From assembly GCF_029227915.1 (NCBI RefSeq), contig NC_079884.1:17424001-17488000 (forward strand): a DNA stretch of 64,000 bases, written 5' to 3'. Every line of letters begins with the position of its first letter. The first letter of the stretch is position 1. The notes beneath the pieces are model-generated. The model made no database searches. It was not told the origin of the DNA and saw only the letters and a list, made by a program, of their open reading frames with translations. This document shows positions 40,664-51,217 of this stretch, one piece after another. Both the position numbers and the translations under genes were made by a program. This DNA is from Hydractinia symbiolongicarpus. Its lineage: Eukaryota; Cnidaria; Hydrozoa; Anthoathecata; Hydractiniidae.

Positions 40664-42631
40664 GTATTGCGTGGTAAAATATAAAACTGTGGTTTTCCTG
40701 GAAAATACAAGTCTGCTTGCTCCACCGACATAAGAAAACCAAACGTCTAAAAATATCAAAGTTCTTACTATTTGTGATTTCAAATCCACTTTAAATTCTA
40801 GCCTTTGTTTCCTATTTCTATCTTTACTTTACATCTAGCTCCACTCCCAACTTCACTTTTCTACTTCTTCACTTGGACTTTTTTCTTTTTAAATATGCTT
40901 TTTTAAACCACTTATTTTAATTTTTTCAAGATCGTTCTTTTTTGGGTTTTTTGGTGGCGAGAGGACACCATTTTTCGAAAGTTAGCCGTTAAATTTATTT
41001 CAGATTGATTCGTTTTCATCACGTGATGTAAACAAAGTAAGCCCGCTAGCAAAATCCACATAATTTTTTCGGCGACTTCGAAGAGAATTTTGGCAACATC
41101 AAAGGAGAATGACGATATCAACTTTGCCTGTCACAGACAGACGGACACACTTAGCGTATTATTATATAGACTAGTCGATAAAACCCGTGGAGAAATCCAC
41201 TTAGGAAAACGGTCAATAAATGAAAGTTGTTTTATTTTATTTGCTGGCGTCAGAAGTGCAGTGCAGATAAAAAAATTCGCGAAATGTGTTTATTCTTTAA
41301 TGTGTAAAGGTTGAAACGCTGGTCAGAATAATGTACAGGATCATATGTTCTCGACGAACGCCCATGTACTTTTGACAAACGGTTGCAGAGATATTAGGGT
41401 TTAAAGGTTTATGGTGACGTCATCAACCCGTCCATTCCGAAACGGATTCGGTGACCCAGGTTTGGAAAACTCACCCAAATTGGTCCCAGGTGGTCACTAG
41501 TTACCCACGCGGTGAAAAAACATTGACGTCACCAACTCGTTTCCAAGTTATTTGACCTCAAAATTTTAGCTGCACTGTAATGTCCTCATTAATTTTAATA
41601 TAGGATATTGGCGTTAAAGTAGTGTTATTTTCGTCGCGCCCTAGCGTCAAAAAATTTAACATATTAGACATTTACTTTTTTGGCAACATCAAAGGAAAAT
41701 GAAGACATCCACTTTGCCTTTTACAAACAGACACAGTCTCTGTATTATTATAAGAGATAGTCAAGTCCTGGGGACAAAGTTACAGTACGTCCTGTTGCTT
41801 CAGCCTCGCAATCTTGAGAAAAGTCAAAGTGGTTACCAAGCATTATTTTTACGCATTTAACATTATTTTTATGAATTTAACATTATTTTTATGCATATTC
41901 CGTTATTTTTATGCATTTAACATTATTTTTATGCATACAACATTATTTTTACGCATTTAAAATTATTTTTACGGATATAAGATTTTTTTACGCATTTTTA
42001 AAATTTACACAAAGATTTTTTTTATGCACTTGTCGGCCACCGTAGGTTTGGCATCATATAAAATAAAATAAACATTATTAGTGTAAAATGGAGACCGTGC
42101 CACAGATAATAATGGGAGGGTGGGTGGGAGCTTAATATCTAAGGAGCTTTAATCTCCAACAACCTCAGTTCTTTATGGCTAAAATAAGCCTGACCCATGT
42201 GTCTGGTATTTATTGACTTGCATTATTAAGCGAGGCAAAACAGATGCATGTTGACCTCGGGCAACCGAGACAATGCTCTAAGCAGATATAATTCAACATG
42301 GCTACCTATTTACTAAGTGCCTTATACTTAAAGCATATTTGAGGTACAGTGCTAGGCCAGAGCCAGAGTGGTATCTATCATTCTACAGGGCAGCTAGAAG
42401 GTATACTGAAGCCACCACAATTAACATGAGCCAAATATTCATTTAGCTCCATTGAATCTCAATTGCCTAGCCCCTCGTGTTGGTTGTTGTTGGTGCAAAA
42501 GAAATTCAGCCATTGGTCCTTAACAAGTTGATTTCATATGAAAGGCCTTGAAAAATTGTCTATGAATTTTTTTAATTTTTTTGGAAATCTTTATTGGTTT
42601 CGGAGATATATATAGGTCTTAGAAGTTTAGC
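40664..42631. other. Non-coding flank next to the satellite, old interspersed repeats
   Basis: No coding region is recognisable. A pyrimidine-rich stretch lies at about 40,790-40,900. The segment 41,091-41,176 recurs in the same direction at 41,681-41,765: both start tggcaacatcaaagg, contain a CAGA-rich part and end near tattattata. They are two copies of one short interspersed repeat. Between them lies a CpG-containing piece with tgacgtcatcaacccg and, about 110 bp on, tgacgtcaccaactcg, which look like internal duplicates. A 20-bp minisatellite follows. Confidence 0.6.
41839..41998. repeat. 20-bp AT-rich minisatellite, about eight copies
   Basis: The unit aacattatttttatgcattt is repeated head to tail with one to four substitutions per copy; the outermost copies are the most degenerate. 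Confidence 0.85.
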
Positions 42632-42760
42632 TAAGGAGCCGTCGACAAACAGTTTTCATCTCTGTTAACGGCAAATTGGCCGCTAGACTCGGAGCCCCCC
42701 TCCCCCTGCCCCTTAACGGAAAGCCCATTTCCCCTACGTTAGTTTCCGTCTCCGTTAACG

Positions 42761-42915
42761 CTGTAGATTAGTGGTTATTGTGGCGCTGTAGATTAGTGTA
42801 GATTAGACCGGGGTTCGATTCCTCTGGACGGTGATTCATCATGGGCGAGTGAATGTAACCATAGCCCCTGGTTAAAGGTTCCCTCCGACCTTTTAATGAT
42901 GCTACCTAATTAAGT
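42761..42915 (+). mobile_element. tRNA-derived SINE
   Basis: The segment contains a perfect RNA polymerase III B box, GGTTCGATTCC, at 42,812-42,822. Upstream is a tRNA-like 5' half (gtagattagtggttattgtggcgctg), partly duplicated as gtagattagtgtagattag. It is followed by a non-tRNA body and has no usable anticodon arm, so it is a SINE and not a tRNA gene. Exact ends are uncertain. Confidence 0.55.
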
Positions 42916-43294
42916 TCTATTCATATAAGTATTTAAGAAAATAACATTCGTTTTTTACAGAAAAGTTTAGTACAGCAAATAATTGTAAATAAACTTTCAA
43001 ATTTTGAGCCACCTCACTTCATGCGACTTTATCATGCTCACGCTTCTTCTCGAACTTTGAAATTCATAATGGCTGCATAATTGACGTCACAAGGACCAAA
43101 GAATTATAGGATGCCTCACGATGATATATTCTACTGACTAATTTGTGTTTACAATGCCTTGTTGATATGTTTCGAAGTATTAAATATTTATGAGATATAG
43201 AAGATTCATTAGCGCTAGAAAAAAATTTTGTTGTTTGCTTAATGCAGAATTATTTGTTTTCTTTTAAAGGCAACACGTTTGTTAAGTACTGTAA

Positions 43295-44054
43295 TCTTCG
43301 GATGAGTCGGAATCAAAATGTTCTAACGTTGTACTTGGCTTCCAGTTTAAACCTAAACGTAGGGGGGATTTATCGGACTCATCGTGGGTGACATATGACA
43401 GTGATAGCGATGGGGAAATAGCAGAATTAAGGATTAACCTTGACGCTACGTCGTGGTGTAAATGCAACAATTGCCGTCAAATGAGCACTGAAACTGAATG
43501 TTTTTGCTGTCACGAACTGGAATCAAGACATATATATATTGCCTACAAGGTGTGTACTTTTTAGCGGGATATACGAAACATTATATGCTGATTATTAAGT
43601 TATTAAAAATATATTCTTTAGAAATAAACTGTATAGTCAATCACGAAGATTTCGATCCGATTGTTTCAAGGAAAGGAAATCTCTGGACTGCTTTGGTTGG
43701 AATGTATGATAGAGAATCGACATATCTTCCTCCAAGAAATGACGTTCCCAATAAGTAAGTAGATGTTGTTCCAGTCAAAACACGCTGTTTATAGAAACAT
43801 GGGTTATAAGAACATAAGTTTGATATTTCAGGTTAACATTTTTCTTTTAGAACATATTGCTATGCTGCTTACCGACAGTTCACGTGGTGGGTTCACAACA
43901 GACTTGGCAAATCTGTGCGAAAGGTCATGTGCAGTGACAAAAATTCGTGATGCTTATCCAGAGCCGGACGGGGTACACAGGATATATGGAAGGGCGTGTA
44001 GTTCCTGAAAATGAGTTAACATGGGTTTTCCATGATACCAAAAATGTATTTTAA
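43295..44054 (+). pseudogene. Broken P2X7-receptor-C-terminal-domain-like gene
   Basis: Three exon-like pieces in order encode the cysteine-rich cytoplasmic domain known from the C-terminus of P2X7 receptors and from many stand-alone invertebrate proteins. Piece A (43,295-43,549) has an acidic stretch, then WCKCNNCRQM and ECFCCHELE, and ends at AAG|GTGTGT. Piece B (about 43,622-43,754) has CIVNHEDFDP and a donor AA|GTAAGT. Piece C (43,851-44,054) follows TTCTTTTAG and has TYCYAAYRQFTWW, then SCAVTKIRDAYPE, then YTGYMEG and a stop. Splicing B to C keeps phase. The frame is broken between A and B and twice inside C, and piece A is preceded by an in-frame TAA with no clear start. No P2X channel part is visible. 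A degenerate copy is most likely; unusual splicing could explain some breaks. Confidence 0.6.
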
Positions 44055-46402
44055 CTTAATTAAAAAAATAAAAAAAAAATAAAAAAATAATATGTACAAA
44101 TTACATAAAATAAAAAGTAAAACAAAATTATGTCATTCGTGAGTATTTAATTGAGTTTTCGAAAATTTCCTCTCTACAGGGCAGGGGTAATGAAGGCTCG
44201 TTTTCTTCCCGGACGGCAATTACATGTGCCTTTCACCTACCAATTATATTTACCCATAAAATCACGTGACTTAGTCTTCTTTAGCAACAAGACAGCACAT
44301 TTTTTCCCTTTCCTTTTTCACCTCGCTAATAATCACTCGTGGTTTGTTATCAATCACTAACCAAATCTGTTAAGCAGGGCCAACAAACAAATCGATAAAG
44401 AAATATATAGATGTAGCCCTTTCGTTATAAACAGACCCTTTAAAATGACCGACCGCTTACGCCAGGTCGGGTTGTTTTGATTCTATCACGGATCAATTTC
44501 ACTACCCGAGCAGAAAACGGTATAAGAAACAAGGCCTGTGCGTCGCCCTTGTTTCTTAGGTCATCCCTTCACCCACACAACATCCTTTCTCTACATACGA
44601 TTCTTCGAATCCTCCACTGGAAAGTAGGGACACCCAATCAAAAAACATGTTTACAATATGAAAAAGAAAATATTTTTAAAGCTAATTAGAATTGTGATAG
44701 CGGAACAACTTCTTAATAATTAATTTCATATAGAAATCTCGCTTCGTCGTTTTCATGCTGCAAGACGGTGTGGTTTTGGCTCTTGTGACGTCAAGAGGTA
44801 TCCTGATGTTTTTTTCAAGATTTTGAAGCGTGTTTTTAATGCTGCAATAATGGCGGTCGAAGCACAAGGTTTTTAAAAACATGGAATAAGTAAATCGTGT
44901 TTATGCTTTTATTTTGCAAGTAGATCATTAAATAATACTTTTTTCTATAATGTTTTAATGGTTTCTTTCGGTTAAGATGAACTTGTTATAACGTCGGAGG
45001 CAACCTTTAACCCAAGCCATGTGAGAGAAATTGGGAAAATGGCACACTGTGTGAGCCATTGGATGTTGCCGGGAGTTGTCTAGTAGAGTGCGGCTCTAAT
45101 TGGGTCTGTGTATCTCACAATGAGCATTAAATACTCTTGGACTCTCCATCTAAGCCATGGCCTCTCCTGGAAATAATAGACTGGGTATATCTCTCGATAT
45201 TTGTGAGACTAGCCATGTAAAATATGCACATCTATCTCTCTAACAGCAAATTGGCAGTTAAATAGAATTTTGCCCCCCCCCCCCCTTGTCTCCGCTATGT
45301 TTTGTTATATATCCACGTACAATAATTTTTTTTTTTTAGAAAACTGGTAAAAGACTTGCAACTTTCCGACGATTCGTTTTGAACCATACACACAGAAAAA
45401 GATCAATATTTTTAATTTATTTCCTAATGTGAAAACATGTATTTAAAAAGATGTTGCTGTATAAAAATTATTTCAAAATTGTATAATACGTCAATTTTCA
45501 AGTGAAAAAAAATAAACAAATGTTTTGTAGTTTTAATTTGCCACCTTGTGGTGGTACCTGCTCCATTGAAAACATACCACCACTCAATTACATAAGCATT
45601 CTAAAATAGAAAGAAAAGTATCATACTGTTTGAATTTTATCAAGAGTATTTACAAATTGAAAAATTAGTCGTCAGTTGACTTTATTTGGTTCTTCTGTGA
45701 AAAAGACACCCAATTTCGTCGTTTATCGCTTTCCGTCGAATGGGTATGAAAATTTTGTTGAGAGGTTTTGCTTACGTAAGAGCAAAGAAGGTAATAAGTC
45801 AAGTAAAAAAGATTTATATCAAATGGCTCAAAAAATGTGGAAAAAACCATATTGCCGAAATAAAAAGGAGTTACACAAATTCAGACGAACTACCCTTCAA
45901 AAGGTTAGAGTGATTAAAATTCCTGTCTTTCCTCGATTTTTTATTGAATGGGGGTGTGTACAAAACTTTAACGTAGTCCATCTTCTTATTTAAGAAACAT
46001 GAAATTTGAGTTAAGCCTGACTGTTTCTTAATATTTTTATTTTGTCAGCCTCAAATGTTTCTTAAATGTTTCTTAAAAATATTTCCCACGGGGAACATTT
46101 CTCTGGTGTTGACTTATAGTCGATGACATTCCGGTGCATGTTTTTATTTTAAAACAAGAAAGCCAATGCAGTGTTGACTATCGAATTCTATTTTAGTTTT
46201 GAAATTCTATTCACTTGTAGAAAAGATGACAAGGAATCCCATGAAAAGCATGGAAATGTCCCTAGTAAAGGATTTTTTACGAGATGTACAAATAAACACG
46301 AGAACATCATGGCGGATTTTTATTGTGGAAACATTTTCTAATTTGTTGAATTTTTTTCATTTTCCTTAAAAGAAATAAAGGTGATAAAGTGAATTTCGTC
46401 TC
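44055..46402. other. AT-rich non-coding stretch inside the TAA-flanked element
   Basis: A/T-rich low-complexity DNA directly follows the P2X7-like relic (44,055-44,110). At 45,235-45,265 there is a degenerate copy of the element's end motif (cagcaaattggcagtta), followed by a C13-type homopolymer near 45,275. A lysine-rich open frame at 45,676-45,993 (plus strand) has no recognisable domain and is not called a gene. Confidence 0.5.
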
Positions 46403-46454
46403 CATTTTTATATTTTTAATGAACAACGCATCGTTCATTAAAAATATAAAAATG
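46403..46454. repeat. Perfect 22-bp hairpin, 8-base loop
   Basis: Arms 46,403-46,424 and 46,433-46,454 are exact reverse complements (CATTTTTATATTTTTAATGA start) around an 8-base loop. The hairpin sits directly inside the right terminal inverted repeat of the TAA-flanked element. Confidence 0.9.
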
Positions 46455-46694
46455 CCCCTAACGGCCAATTTGCCATTAACGGAGATGAAAACTGTTTGTC
46501 GACGGCCCCTAATTATGCAGAATTATGACATCATAAGTTATATAGCTAGAAACAATCAGAATAAATTAAGTATTAATCATCATCATCATTCTCGGCTTAA
46601 CGTCCGTTTTCCATGCTAGTATGGGTTGGACAGGGTATAATTATGACCCTCTTCCAATCTGATCTAGACTGTGTTAGATCTAACTCAACTTCCT

Positions 46695-47430
46695 CTATAT
46701 CAAGTCTGTCCTTATAACCTCCTGCCAAGTCTTTCTCGGTCTGCCTTTGGGGTTTGCCCCAGGAACTATCAAGTCTCTACACTTTCTTACCCAATTATCC
46801 TCCTCCATTCTTTCCAAGTGCCCCAGCCAATTCAATCTTCTTATTTGGATAACATCTTTAATTCTACGGAGACTTAGCCTGCTTCTTAGCTCATCTGAAC
46901 TCTTTCTGTCTCTCAGACTGGTGTAACACATCGACATAACCATTCCCATATCATTCCTTTCTAAACGGTCAAGATCTTCCTGCTTCACTGCCCATGTCTT
47001 ACTACCGTACAACATAACACTTCTTACACAGGCCTCATACAACCTACCTTTTACCTCAATTGACAGGACTCTGCTAGTCAACAAAGGAAGTAACTCTCTG
47101 AACTTTTTCCAAGCAGAACCTATCCTGCAAGTAACACTTCTTCCAACACCCCCTTCACTGCCCAACATATCACCTAAGTAACAGAAGTTCTCAACTATCT
47201 CTAACGAGCCACTGTTGTACATCATTAAAGCTGGAAATACTTCATTCTCTATATTCTCACCTTTGCAACGGTTGCATACAAACTGAATGTCAGCTCTTAA
47301 CCTTCCACTAATACTACTGCACTTCTTATGTACCCAATGCTTGCAAGTCTGACAAAAAATTGAGTTACTACCAACCCCTTTCCTGCAAACTCCACAAGGC
47401 CACTTTCCAACTACAAAGTCACACTTGGCT
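46695..47430 (-). pseudogene. LINE C-terminal zinc finger and tail domain
   Basis: The frame upstream of the ATG at 47,225 stays open and encodes a cysteine/histidine cluster: CGVCRKGVG, then CQTCKHWVHKKC, then VCNRC. It is in frame with the downstream part. The rest has the usual C-terminal features of endonuclease-reverse transcriptases: CYLGDMLGSEGG, LYGSKTWA and LGHLERM, then GRPRKTW. The stop is at 46,695. Function of this tail is not established; RNA or target DNA binding is a reasonable inference. Confidence 0.75.
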
Positions 47431-48941
47431 GCAATGCTACTGTAATCATGACTTTAGACTTTGCTGTGTTTACCTTTAGCCCTTTCTCTTCTAGTCCTTT
47501 CTTCCACTTCTCAAACTTTTCAACTAATTCTTCCATCGACTCTGCTATGAGAACCAAATCATCTGCATGCAATAACTCCCATGGACAACCTGTTCTGAAC
47601 TCCATCAACAGCGCTTCTAAGACTAGAACAAACAACAAAGGACTAAGTACAGAACCCTGATGTACACCAACATTTACACTAAATTCATCACTAAATGAGT
47701 CGTTAATCCTGACACGACTTCTAGCATTGCTGTACATAGACTGTACCATCGTAACTAGCCACTCATCCACACCTAATTTTCTCATAGCCCACCAAATAAC
47801 TTTACGCTCTATCAAAAGCTTTCTCTAAATCTACAAAGGCAAAATAGAGATTCTTTCTCTTTCCTAAATACTTTTCCTGAAGCTGTCTGAGTAAAAAAAT
47901 TGCATCTGTAGTGCCACGCCCTGGAACAAAACCAAATTGCATCTTATCTATATCAATTTTTTCTCTAAGTAACTTATCAATCACTCTTTCAATAACTTTC
48001 ATTACTTGATCAACCAACTTCAAACCTCTATAGTTACCCTTATCTAATGCATCACCCTTGCCCTTGAAACAATTCACTACTACACTCGACTGCCACTCAC
48101 TCGGAATAGCACCATCCTTTATAATCTGGTTAGCAAGACTTGTAATATGCTCAACTCCAATATATCCAGATGCTTTTACCATCTCTGCAATAATACCTGA
48201 TACTCCTGCAGCCTTGCCAATCTTCAATCTCCTAATACCCTCCACTACCCATTCTTTCTTGATCTGCATAGCTGGCCCTTCTACAACCTCATGATCAGAC
48301 AAATTATCCTCGTCCCAATCAAACTCAGTGTTAAGCAACCTCTGATAATGATTCTTCCAAGCTACCCTTTTCTCCTCCTCTGTGCTATCCAAAACACCTT
48401 CATCATTACGTATACACTTCTCACCTACAACATCTTGATTAGTCTTCTTCATTTGCTTTGCTATCTTGAATAAATCATTGCGCTGGTCTTCCCTTCTTAA
48501 CACATCTGCAAATCTGTTTCTCTCTGCTTCTGATTTTGCCTTATACACTGCTGTACGAGCGCAACGCTTAGCTTCAAAGTAAATATTTTTACTACCACCT
48601 GACTTCCACTCTTTCCAAAGTTTCCTCTTTTCCTTTACACACTGTTCAACCTCATTATTCCACCACCAGGTCTGTCTATGTCTAGCTGGTCCTTTCGTCC
48701 ACCCACAGGTATCATCAGAAGCTTCTAGAAGACAATTCTTCAAAGTAGTCCAAGTACTTTCAACATTGTCACTATCACATTGACCATTGTGGGCTAACTG
48801 CTGAACTTTTGCACTAAATAGTCTTGCTACAATCTCTTCCTTCAGCTTCCAGACTTTTTGACGGGGCCTGTACTTTCCCTTAGCTTCTTTAACACTCTTC
48901 AAGATAATATCACAAACCAGCATAGGTATGCTGAGAAACAC
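47411..48941 (-). pseudogene. LINE reverse transcriptase domain, frameshifted
   Basis: The first part (48,941-47,802) carries the linker and the fingers-palm region, ending in motif A, FVDLEKAFDR. The frame then breaks right after AFDR in a way that fits loss of five bases. It resumes in a second frame (47,815-47,411) with motif B (HQGSVLSPLLF) and the catalytic motif C, HADDLVL. Both catalytic aspartates of motif C and the motif A aspartate are present, so only the frame is lost. A further frameshift near 47,430 leads into the zinc-finger segment. Confidence 0.88.
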
Positions 48942-49785
48942 AGTCTTCCCCCGATATAACTTTCACTTCCTTCACCAATTTCTTGTCTGACTTTCTAACC
49001 AGGAAGTAATCTATCTGTGTCTTACAACCACCTGACTCATATGTTATCAGCCTACTCTGTCTCTGACTGAATGATGTGTTCCAAACCACCATGTCCGTTG
49101 ACATTCCAAACTCAAGCAATCTCTACCCTTCCTTATTTCTGCTGCCAAATCCATAGCCTGCATGCACACTTCTATAACCTTCAGATGACTTCCCAACATG
49201 ACCATTAAAGTCGCCACCCACCATGACAAGTTCAGTGTCTCCAAACTTTGATGTGACTGCTTTTAACTCATCGTAAACCTTATCTTTATCTTCCTCACTG
49301 AGTCCACACTGTGGAGCATAAACTCACAGAAAAGTGACAATCCTATTACCTATCAAAAACTTTATCACTATAATACGACTATTAACACGCATAACATCTA
49401 TTACTTTTTCTACCCACTTCTCTGCAACGAATATGCCAACTCCTCCATATCCATCACTATTACCAATCCAAAAAAGCTTATACCTTACCCTCCTACCTTC
49501 CACAAATCTCACTGAAGCTCCTCTCCACCTGACTTCATGAACACAACACATATCAACAGATCTACGTTCTAACATTTCAACTACTTCACCTGCTCTACCT
49601 CCCAGAGTACCAACAATCACACTAGCCATCCTCAACCTAGTGTTATCTACCTTGTGATGTGATAGCTGGTTAACGGTTTGACGATGCTCACACCTGACAT
49701 CTGTCCTACCGTGCGCGACACCTTCATTCTTTAGAGTTCCATCCCAGTTTACGCAGTTTGTCTGTACAACTATTCTTACGGCCAT
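48925..49785 (-). pseudogene. LINE apurinic endonuclease domain, disrupted
   Basis: The start used is the ATG at 49,785; the first about 150 codons contain GRAGEVVEMLERR and CCVHEVRW, the early strand and glutamate motif of LINE endonucleases, where a Gln-Glu pair is more usual. After an in-frame TGA at 49,324-49,326 the same frame continues with the GGDFNGHVG motif. An in-frame TAG follows at 49,123-49,125. A frameshift close to 48,930 leads into the reverse transcriptase frame. The domain would nick target DNA to prime reverse transcription. Confidence 0.8.
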
Positions 49786-49985
49786 TAATAAAGAGTTTTG
49801 GCATTGTTTTAAAGCTGGATGCTCTTCCTAGCGCCAACCGTTCGCAGACCGTACTGGGTGTTTTTTAAAGTGACACCATCACTATGTGGCATTTCATGGG
49901 ACTTTCACAATCGCCACTTTAAACTAATGTATGGTGGAGGACGTTCAACTCCTCTTTTGTCTCTTAAAGAGACCCTTCACCACTA

Positions 49986-50438
49986 ATCATGTATATAAAT
50001 ATATATAATATATATATATAGTATATAAATATAAATAATATTCATGTATATAAAGAAATATGTTCACATCATCATATATACCTTAATAAACCCTTAAATA
50101 TGTTACAATTAATACATTATGTAATGTATTAATTAGCATAATTATCAACACTATTAAGTCAACAATTTTGAGAATTGATCAAAATCTTTCTAAAAAATAC
50201 AATTTTCACAGGAAGTAAGCTTTAAAGCTACCAAAAATTTTTATGGCCCTTGAAAAATTTCCTAATTTACACTGTCAAGTGCCTTAACGAAGATCTTTCC
50301 ATGTTTCTTTTTAAGTTATTCAGAGAAAACATTAATGTAAAAATTATTTGAAGAGAATTAACGAAACAATTATATAGATAAACAATTTTTTACAACTTCT
50401 AAGAAAAGTGATTTAAAAATTTAATTACTATATAGTTG
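49986..50438. other. AT-rich intergenic DNA with a TA microsatellite
   Basis: A tatata/tataaata microsatellite occupies about 49,990-50,055. The remainder is AT-rich with no coding or RNA feature I can support. Confidence 0.5.
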
Positions 50439-50538
50439 GCTAGAAAATATTTTATCGGCATTACTAAACTATGGAACTACCCAAAACCAGCCATAACCAG
50501 CCATAATCACCCATAACCAGCCATAATCACCCAAAAAT
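50439..50538 (+). repeat. Inverted-repeat arm with CCAGCCATAATCACC tandem motif (left)
   Basis: The arm begins gctagaaaatattttatcgg, continues with actaaactatggaactaccc and then tandem ccagccataa/ccataatcaccc units. It is the reverse complement of 55,889-55,988, with a small indel and scattered substitutions. The two arms bracket the RPAP2-like gene. Confidence 0.75.
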
Positions 50539-51217
50539 CAGACACAATAAATAACCCGACAAACATTCATTCTTGAGTATGGATCTCTCACGATATTATT
50601 AATTTTGCTGATACACTATGTACAAAATGCTTTACGGTCAGCAACCTCGTTTCTGGGGCGACCCTGCTTTTTTGACATTCTCATGTTGGAAGACAGAAGG
50701 CTCGGTGTACAAGGTTGCATACAAAGCTAATATATAATAATAAAGCTTTTTCTTATCTTAGGAGCTGCCTTGAATAAAAAGAACAGACGGACACACCAAA
50801 TTCGCCGATAAGGAGAAGAGGCTCTGAGCACGAGATTGCGTTTTTGAAGATAGATAAAACAGGGGTGCAACCTTGATTCAGACAAGGTGTCATTTTTACG
50901 AGGAGACTGGAAAAAGGGTGTGTTCGAGGTTGGGCAAAGGTCAAATCGTTCTCGTCAAACTCGCACGTCAATTCTTACTCTGTTTTGAAATGTTTTTTTT
51001 TTTTTTTTCTATAATACTGAACTGTGGGAACGAAAATGAATGTACAAATCGAGAAAGGAAAGACATATATTAAATATAAACTCGTTCTCTACAACTTTTT
51101 CAAAAGTTCTATAGAACAATATATGAGCAGTTCCAACAAAACAAAGAAGACTACATTCGGCATGTACTTTGACAATTCGTCGGGCAATTTTTTCCACTAT
51201 TGATGCGTCAGTTGACT
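50539..51217. other. Non-coding stretch downstream of the RPAP2-like gene
   Basis: No exon or RNA gene is recognisable. It would contain the 3' UTR of the minus-strand gene, but no clear AATAAA on that strand was seen near the stop. A T-rich homopolymer lies near 50,993-51,009. Confidence 0.4.

Larger units (their letters stand above)
42635..46509. mobile_element. Candidate DNA transposon with 52-bp terminal inverted repeats and TAA flanks (PIF/Harbinger-like signature)
   Basis: The left end (42,635-42,686) and right end (46,458-46,509) are reverse complements over 52 bp with about four or five mismatches. They begin ggRgccgtcgacaaacag. Immediately outside both ends stands TAA (42,632-42,634 and 46,510-46,512). 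A three-base TWA target duplication with G-rich inverted ends is the hallmark of the PIF/Harbinger superfamily. No transposase is visible inside, so this would be a non-autonomous element. It encloses a SINE and the broken P2X7-like gene. A third partial copy of the end motif lies near 45,235-45,265. Two independent short insertions of one family are the alternative. Confidence 0.55.
46576..49985 (-). mobile_element. Dead non-LTR retrotransposon (endonuclease-reverse transcriptase LINE, RTE-like)
   Basis: On the minus strand the element reads 5' leader, AP endonuclease, reverse transcriptase, zinc finger, C-terminal domain, then a 3' end with a short hairpin (46,611-46,624, ccatgctagtatgg) and an (ATG/GAT)n tail at 46,576-46,590. 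Microsatellite-like 3' tails instead of poly(A) are typical of RTE-type LINEs. The gggttggac/cgttttccat 3' end and the ggcgctaggaag leader motif resemble elements I know from several marine invertebrates. At least two stop codons and three frameshifts show the copy cannot be active. The exact 5' end and target duplication could not be fixed; the right border is near the AT-rich stretch at 49,985. Confidence 0.85.

Noticed and set aside
42761-42840. Functional tRNA gene
   Set aside because: The B box is perfect, but the 5' half is partly duplicated and no cloverleaf with an anticodon loop can be drawn; it fits a SINE head.
45676-45993. 105-codon lysine-rich open frame
   Set aside because: No domain or conserved motif is recognisable, and it lies in AT-rich repeat-laden DNA.
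47448-49540. Plus-strand open frames opposite the LINE
   Set aside because: They are antisense shadows of the endonuclease and reverse transcriptase.
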